From positions 2,075,881-2,139,880 of the forward strand of contig CAXIPT010000009.1 in assembly GCA_964030475.1 (NCBI GenBank): a stretch of DNA of 64,000 nucleotides, in the 5' to 3' direction. Below the pieces are notes generated by a model. The model did not search any database, was not told where the DNA came from, and was given only the letters and a program-made list of their open reading frames with translations. This document shows positions 43,201-52,200 of the stretch, one piece after another. Within the stretch, counting starts at the first letter, position 1. Every line of letters starts with the position of its first letter. The translations under genes were made by a program, and so were the position numbers. Source of the DNA: Tethya wilhelma. Lineage: Eukaryota; Porifera; Demospongiae; Tethyida; Tethyidae.

Positions 43201-46200
43201 GGAGTATTTGCAACAAAATTTTTCATATAAACATTTATTCCTGTGGCCAAATAGATCCTCTCGAGGTATTCTTTCTCCACAGCCCTCATTGGTACAGCGA
43301 ATCTCCACCTTTTGACACACCTCAAAATGAGTGGTTGTGATGTCAATGAACTTGCCTTTCTCTTTGCAATGGGCACATTTGATGATACGTTTAGGGCACT
43401 CAGATTGAAGGTGCCTCTCCAGGTCTTCGTGTGGCAGTTCAACTCTCCTATTCTCTAGCTCACACTCATTGGGACATGGTACCAGTTGGTAGAGACACTC
43501 TCCAAGGTGGTGCTCTAGCTTCTGTAGCTCTCCAGTCCACTGGCATCCATGGCCAATGTTGCTGCATTTCACCTTTAGCTGCTGGATAGCACGATAACCT
43601 GATGAAGTATATAGTTCAGCATGGGAGCGGTATTATAAACATATCGATCGGTACATGCATGTATACAAATGCAGAGAGTCTCAGACACATGTAGCTGTTA
43701 TATATGTACATGCATGATAGAGAATATTATAACACTGCATGTTAGTCAATTGTCTTGAAATATGCTAGCTCAGGTACCAACCAATTATATAACCTACTTC
43801 TCTTATCTTCAAAGCTGTTACTTGTTTTCCTGCATTGAGGGCAAATACTTGATTGCTTTTTGTGCTCCTGTAGACAGACTCTACAGTAGATCTTTCCACA
43901 ACAGGTCAACTGTTGAGGGTCTTTAGCCACAAAGGTACAGATGAGACAGATGAGGTCATCTGAAGGCTCTTCAACAAAGTTACAGTCATATCCACCAAGA
44001 TCAGCAATGTTGGAGGCCATTTTGTGTCAACACTGTAAATTTGGTTAAAGATTCAACTACTTCCAAGATTCCTAATATAGCAATGAGCCTGTACGAGATC
44101 AAAGTTACTGCAGTAGATTTGTACGCACCTACACACATTAATTATTATAATAAAGTTTATGGTCACATTAACTCATAGGAGTATTAGCAACTGTAAATAT
44201 TTGTGTTGGGTGTGTACTGATGAATTTTGACAAGCCTACACTTGCTTATGAACAATATATAGTTTCTTGCCCACATATATAGATATAGATGGATACACAT
44301 GTATAGATTTTTATGCACGCTATAATAACTGTAGCATTACACATTACCAATAAGGCATGAAATAACAATATGTGTCACATTTTTTATTGTTCTGTTGTTA
44401 ATTACAAGTAAGCCATGGTTTTATTGGTGGTGGTGCCTCAACAGTGACTCTGAAGAAGAGACAATCATCTTTGAGGTACTGGCAATGTAGATCAGGGTGG
44501 TAGCCAAGGTCACTGTGAGAGATGTAGTTGGTTGTCCCACACCCACTACTGACTGTGTCTCCCTCTGTCACTCTGTTGTTTGATTTATTATTTCTTCCCT
44601 GATATTTTACTTCATATATGTAATGTTGGTCATCTTGGAGCTGATTCAGTAGTTCAATTGTCACTGTGCCGGTAAATGGCCACTGAAGGTTGTCATCATT
44701 TTCGCCTCTCATGAAGTATGCAAACAGAGAGACACTCTTGTTGTGTCCTTCCCACCATCCATTAGCATCAACTCTGAGGCGGAGCTTATACCCCCCTGGT
44801 TTAGAGTAGAATGGAGGACTGATGTAACCCATATCCTTGGTCTTGTAATTGTTGAAGTCCTTCATTCTAATGGTGAATCCATTCTGACCATAGCTGCTGC
44901 TGCTGGTCACTCCAGACTTCATCTTGGTGATGGTCTCAAGAGCTAGATGGAGGTGGAGCTGATCATTGCTTTCATGACTCTCACGATCTTTACTGAGCAA
45001 CACAGCAGAGCACCCAATGTGGGAGTATTTGCAGCGAAATCTTTCATATGGACAATTCCCACGATGGTTAAATAGCTTCTCTCGACGTATCTTACCTCCA
45101 CAGCCCTCATTAGTACAGAGAATCTCCACCTTTTGACACATCTCAAGATGAGTGGTTGTGATGTCAATGAATTTGCCCTCCTCTTTGCAATGAACACATT
45201 CGATGATACGATTTGGGCACTCAGATTGGAGGTGATCATCCAGATCTTTCCATAGCAGTTCAACTTTTTTCTTCTCTTCCTCACACTCATTGGGACATGG
45301 TACCAGTTGGTAGAGACACTCTCCAAGGTGGTGCTCTAGCTTCTGTAGCTCTCCAGTCCACCCGCATCCATTGTCAATGTTATTACATTTCACTCTCAGC
45401 TGCTGGATAGCTCGGTAGCCTGTTGTTATGACATAATTATATGATAAGCTTGTAAAAAATAGCTCAGTTGACTTACTTCTCTTATCTTCAAATTTGTTTC
45501 CCCTCTTCCTACATTGAGGACAGATTGGTGAGTGTTTCTGGTGCTCCTGTAGACAGGCTCTGCAGTAGATCTTTCCACAACAGGTCAACTGTTGAGGGTC
45601 TTTAGCCACAAAGGTACAGATGAGACAGATGAGGTCATCTGAAGGCTCTTCTACAAAGCTACAGTCATATCCACTAAGATCAGCAATGTTGGAGGCCATG
45701 TTTGTAGTTCGGAAGTTGTTGTGAAGTTATCTGGCTTAATTGATAGCTTTATACAATAATAGTATAGTGGTAGTATTATAGTACTCCTAATCCTATTGTG
45801 AACCAGGCCTTATCCAGCTGGTGCAGCCAGGCCAGATATGCAAACAATTAATCTCCTTCACGAAATGTGCAGCGCTTGATGGCTAGCTACGATTACCCAA
45901 TTACTCGTGTCATGAAGTATATTATGTGGTATACGTGCGTTATAGTTATAATACATAACGTACCCTAATGTGTATACTTAAATGACATACGCCCAGCACT
46001 CTCTTTGGGGTTGAGCTAGCCGGGCCCTGGCCGCCCCCAGTCCCAACATATAAGATACATGCAGCATGCATTGCCAAATGCTTGATACGATATAGCTTGG
46101 GGGTATGGTACTGGGGGCGTAGCCGCCAGGATCCCGCCATGGGACAACGTCCCATACCCCCAAGAGAGAGTGGTAGTGAATAGTGCAGTACAAATTGTTA

Positions 46201-49200
46201 TCAGGTTAGCTGCGTTGGGCTCTTAAATCAATCTCGTTGAAGTCTGAAGCAGTACACATGTATGCGTCAAATGTTGCTGGATTTTGTTGCTCAATGCGAG
46301 ACATGATGCATAACTGAGCAGTGCACGTGCATGATCAGTGCCAGACATAAACATAATATCATTATAGATATGAATTGTCAGCGCATACATATAGTATACC
46401 TTCAATGCCATTATGGACAAGAGGAATTATAAGGGTCCCTAAAGAACTGACAATGCCTGTGGGCTACGATACTGTGTGCACTGTATACTAATACTTATTG
46501 TATATAATTATTATGATGTAGTAAGCAATTGGTATATTGTCCACACGTCTGCATGAATTGTGGGCCAAGTGTAGGCCTGCTAAGCATGTGCTACGGCAGT
46601 TCTAGTCATGCCTCTACACTGCATACGAGTGCCTTGTTAGGCGTTGAACTCCAGCATTGTGCTAAAATTATAATAGTGAGGAGTATACAGCATGATTGAT
46701 AAGGTGGCATGAAAGGCTGGCCGGCATTGCATGTGGGCCCAGTGTGAAACAACAAATTTTATGACAGCTAGTACACAAGCATAAAATCGTGCAGGTTATA
46801 ATATGTATGCCATGACCGCATGCTAGATGTGTAAAAAGCATATTATGTTCAGGCACGTATAGTGCCATATGGGGGTGTCAATTAATTAAATTTGCCGGAA
46901 ATTAAGCTATATATTGGGTTTGCATTGGTATTCCATTGGAAACCCTGCATGAGGGCGGTGAGCTCTAAGCCAACATAGCGACGTATATACCATGCATTAA
47001 CATTCTCCTTCAAAAAGTTGCACAAGTTTGACCACATGCACGGCCGGTCATTAGCTGCTTCGTATGTCAGTTGGCGCCTTAGGGCACATAACGTCATAGA
47101 GCATGAATAAACTAATCGATAGCATCCCTTGCCTGAGGGATCGTCAGAACAAGCTAGTAGGTGTGTGCATGCCTGCATGGGTGTTATAACAGTGAAACTG
47201 CAGTAAGCATAATGGTTAGCTGCTTATGGCTGGCTATGTAGCATGGTGCCGTGGCTATACGTCAATAGATCGAAGTATACAACTTGCCTTACATGGGCTG
47301 ATAGCACGAGGCAGCACAAGTGATATGCGCATGCGCGGCGACTACAGATAGGCGTGGCGTTCATCGATTAACTACGTTTAACTCCATTAAACCTCATGCA
47401 CTCTGAATACTCTGGCTTACAGTGTGTACAATTTCTGGCATACAATTTGCAATGAATACCATTAAGTGGTCAAAGGTCAAGCACACTGAACCTGTGTCCT
47501 GTTCTAAGTTTAGCACAAATTACATCATACCCAAACAGCTGATATATGTAGTAACTTAATGTGTACAGTATATATCCCATGCTGGTAAATATGACATTCC
47601 AAATGAAAGTGCATACCTTATGTTATTTGTTAACATTGAACTGGTCAGCTGCTAGTATATATAAATTTAAATAAATATGTGCCTTTGACTCCTCAACTTT
47701 ATAATCACCTGATCTTGTATACAGTGCTGGCAATTTTAGATTAATTTTAACAAACATATACTCAAGAGATTTTTCTTTGTACAAATGATTACTTTAATAC
47801 TCTACATGACTGTATATAAATGTATATTAACATCAGTTGTAGTTTGCCTTTCATGAGTGTTCTATTGTAATTCATAACTTGCTTTAAATTTAATTGTCAG
47901 CAAACAGATATATGTTCATTTAGTATGCACATTAATATTAACAATGGAGCTATAAGTTTACTATATATAGCTATATCATTACCCTATATGATAACTAGCA
48001 GCTATTCTTTTTGGTAAGTTAATTGTTAGTTACACATAAGCCATGGTTTTATTGGTGGTGGTGCCTCAACAGTGACTCTGAAGAAGAGACAGTCATCTTT
48101 GAGGTACTGACAATTGAGACCAGAGTGGTAGCCAAGGTCACTGTGAGAGATGTAGGCTGGTGATCCATACCCACTGCTGGCCATATCTCCCTCTGTCACT
48201 CTATTGTTTGTTTCATCATCTTCTACTTGGTAGTCTATTTCATCTTCATAATGTTCGTCATCATGGAGCTGGTTCAGTAATTCAATCGTCACTGTGCCAG
48301 GAAACGGCCACTGAAGGTTGTCATCATTTTCACCTCTCATGATGTATACAAGCACAGAGACACTATTCTTGTATCCTTCCATCCATCCGTTGGCATCAAC
48401 TCTAAGACGGAGTTTATACCCCCCTGGTTTAGAGTAGAAGGGAGGACTGAAGTAGCTAATATCCTTGGTCTTGTAGTTGTTGAAGTCCTTCATTCTAAAG
48501 GTGAATCCATTCTGACCATAGCTGCTGCTGCTGGTCACTCCAGACTTCATCTTGGTGATGGTCTCAAGAGCTAGATGGAGGTGGAGCTGATCATTGCTTT
48601 CATGACTCTCACGATCTTTACTGAGCAACACAGCAGAGCACCCAATGTGGGAGTATTTGCAGGGAGCCCTTTCATATGGACAGTCATCAATACGATGGAT
48701 AAATAGCTCCTCTCGAGGTATCTTATCTCCACAGCCCTCATTGGTACAGGGAATCTTCACCTTTTTGCACACCTCAAGATGAGTGGTTGTGATGTCAATG
48801 AATTCGCCTTCCCTGCCACATTGGGCACATTCGATGATACGATTTGGGCACTCAGATTGGAGGTGACCATCCATGTCTTTGCGTAGCAGTTCAACTCTCC
48901 TCTTCTCTTGCTCACACTCATTGGGACATGGTACCAGTTGATAGAGACACTCTCCAAGGTGGTGCTCTAGCTTCTCTCCAGTCCACTTACATCCATTGTC
49001 AATATTGCTGCATTTCACCTTATTGCCTGTATAATAAATGCATAACAAAATTATTGGTCACTTAGCTTTCATATCCAAATATCAAAACCATGCCATTTAT
49101 ACTTTTCTTGTCTTCAAAACTCTGTCTTTGTCCCTTAGATGCCATCGGTTGAAGAGAGCTAACACAGCACTGGTCCCACTGAATAATGTCTGAATGCTTA

Positions 49201-52200
49201 CTGTATAACAATAAAACACAACCAGAGATAAAAAGGAACTGCCAACCACTTACTTATATACACACCCTGCTGTAGTCAAACAGGTTTATAACTGGCACAC
49301 AGGAAGTACTAAATTACATAAAGAAACTTGCATAACAAGAATAAGTTAATCAGCTGGTTAAGTCTGGTTAGCCTTTGCTGCAACCAGCCAAGCCAGGTAC
49401 AAACAAGCACTCTGATCTGCATACAAGTGTTGTATACATTGCCAATAAATACAATTAAGAGGTCAAAGGTGAAGTACACTAACTGTGCCGTGTTCTAAGT
49501 TTAGCACAAATTACATCATACCCAAAACAGCTGGTGAATGTAATAACTTAATGTGTGCAGTATTTCACACAGGTATGACATTCCAAATGAAAGTGCATAT
49601 TTGCTAACAAACTGGTCAACTCTAGTATAAATTATGTACCTTTGACCCCTCAAAGTTATAATCACCTGATCTCATGATGCCAGTGCTGGCAATTTCAGAT
49701 CAATTTTAGCAAACATATACTCAAGAGATTTTTTTTGTACAAGTAATCACTTTATAATACTCTTCATGACTATATAATATTATAATTGTTATTATATTGG
49801 CATCAGTTGTAGTTTGCCTTTCATGAGTGTTCTACATGTTGTTAGAATTCCACATATTAACTAGCTTTAATTGTCAGCAAACAGATATGTTCATTAGTAC
49901 ATATTAACAATAGAGCTAAGTTTACTATAGCTATTTCATTACCCTATAGCAGCTATTCTTTTTGGTAAGTTGTTAGTTATACATGTACATTAGCCATGGT
50001 TTTATTGGTGGTGGTGCATCAACAGTGACTCTGAAGAAGAGACAATCATCTTTGAGGTACTGGCAATGTAGTTCAGAGTGGTAGCCAAGGTCACTGTGAG
50101 AGATGTAGGTTGTTGTCCCATACCCACTACTGCTCATTTCTCCCTTTGTAACTCTGTTATTTGTTTCATCATCTTCTCCTATGTATTTTACTTCATGTTT
50201 GTAATGTTGGTCATCTTGGAGCTGGTTCAGTAGCTCAATTGTCACTATACCTGTAAACGGCCACTGAAGGTTATCGTCATTTTCCCCTCTCATGAAGAAG
50301 ACAAATACTGAGAGACTGTTCAAGTATCCTTCCATCCATCCACTGGCATAGACTCTGAGGCAGAGTTTATACCCCCCTGGTTTAGAGTAGAAGGGAGGAC
50401 TGAAATAGACCATATCCTTGGTCTTGTAGGTGTTGAAGTCCTTCATTCTAAAGGTTAATCCATTCTGACCATAGCTGCTGCTGTTGGTCACTCCAGACTT
50501 CATCTTGGTGATGGTCTCAAGAGCTAGATGGAGGTGGAGCTGATCATTGCTTTCATGACTCTCACGATCTTTACGGAGCAACACAGCAGAGCACCCAATG
50601 TGGGAGTACTTGCATGAAAATCTTTCGTAAGAGCATGTCACACGGTGATTAAAAAGCTCCTCCCGAGGTATCATATCTGAACAGCCTTCATTGGTACAAG
50701 GGATATCGCTCCTTTTGCACGCCTCAATGTGATTGGTTGTGATGTCAATATACTTGCCTTCCACTTGACAGTGAGTACATTTGATGATGCGATTTGGGCA
50801 CTCAGATTGGAGGTGATCTTCCATATCTTTGAGAAGCAGTTCTACTTTTTTCTTCTCTTGCTCACACTCATTGGGACATGGTACCAGTTGGTAGAGACAC
50901 TCTCCAAGGTGGTGCTCTAGCTTCTGTAGCTCTCCAGTCCACTGGCATCCATTGTCAATGTTGTCACATTTTACCATAAGACGCTGAATACCACGATTGC
51001 CTAACATGATAGTGGTCAGCATGGTTATGAAAAACCTATAAGCTTACCAACTTCACAGCTAATTTGACTTACTTCTCTTATCTTCAAAGCTGTCCGACCT
51101 CTTCCTGCATTGAGGACAGTCATCGGAGCGTTTCTGGTGCTCCAGCAGGCAGACTTGGCAATAGATCTTTCCACAGCATGTTACTTGTTGAGGGTCTTTA
51201 GCCACAAAGGTACAGATGAGACAGATGAGGTCGTCCGGTAGCTGCTCAACAAAGTTACAGTTATATCCACCAAGATTAGCAATTCTTGAGGACATTTTTC
51301 AATCTAGAAATATAGTTACTATAAATGCCAATCTAATGCAAACAGTAACCATCTTAAATTTCTACTTTGATCGTGCTATGCATGTACCTCCACATACCAA
51401 TCCAATTATGTTGGAGACTATGAATTAAACTAGTATGAATCGTTTGAATTTGGTGAAACTGAAAGCCTGGTACTATGGATTATTATTAAATCTTCACCAC
51501 ATACTGTGCCAATGATTAGATTATCTTTTAGTTACATTGGAATTCCATACCAATATATACATGTCATTATTTGCTGCTACTTCTATCCATCCCACCCCCT
51601 CCCTTCCCTACAGACTGATGTCAGAGGCACTGGTAGTTTGCCTAGAGAGTTCAGAGACAGGACTCAGAGTTGTGAGATAAACTCCACGAGGGTGAACTTT
51701 GAGGGGAGAGACAAAGAGTCCCAACCAGAGCTGCCAGAGAGAAAATACTCTGTTGAAGACCTCCAGTGAGTGGTTTGATGTGTGTGTGTGTGTGTGTGTA
51801 TCTAAGCTATTGAAAGTAAATGCTGTAATAATCTTGTTGGCATTTAGAAAATTTAGCTGTTTTTCACTGTTTGCTTCATTACTCAAATTCTCAAACTATT
51901 AATATTTCTATTATACATTTATCAAAGCAAAAATTATGTATGCCTCTTAACACGTACGTTCAAATTTAAGCCCCCCCCCCCTCCTCTCTCCCTCGTAGGG
52001 ACCTTGGTCTCGATGACATCCCCCCTCCCCTGCCCCCTCGGAACTATTCCTGGTCTGATGTCGAGGACGATGATGATGACCTCTTCCAGAGTGACGATGA
52101 CCTTGATGAACCCAGTGGCAAGTGGTCCATCTCTGATCATCAGCAGCTCTATGCATCAGTTAGTTTACTAAGCAGATTACTGAGATTTTATGTAGTTTAC

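Larger units (their letters stand above)
45700..48025. other. 2.3-kb gene-free spacer in the TRAF-like array
   Basis: No convincing exon on either strand. It contains an inverted-repeat segment (45997-46172) and, at its right end, 0.57 kb duplicated at 49440-49972. It is the only long spacer in the array and may mark a lost copy. Confidence 0.5.

Noticed and set aside
46223..47178. Small open frames in the 45.7-48.0 kb spacer
   Set aside because: Short, no recognisable domains, no supporting splice structure and composition like the surrounding AT-rich DNA.
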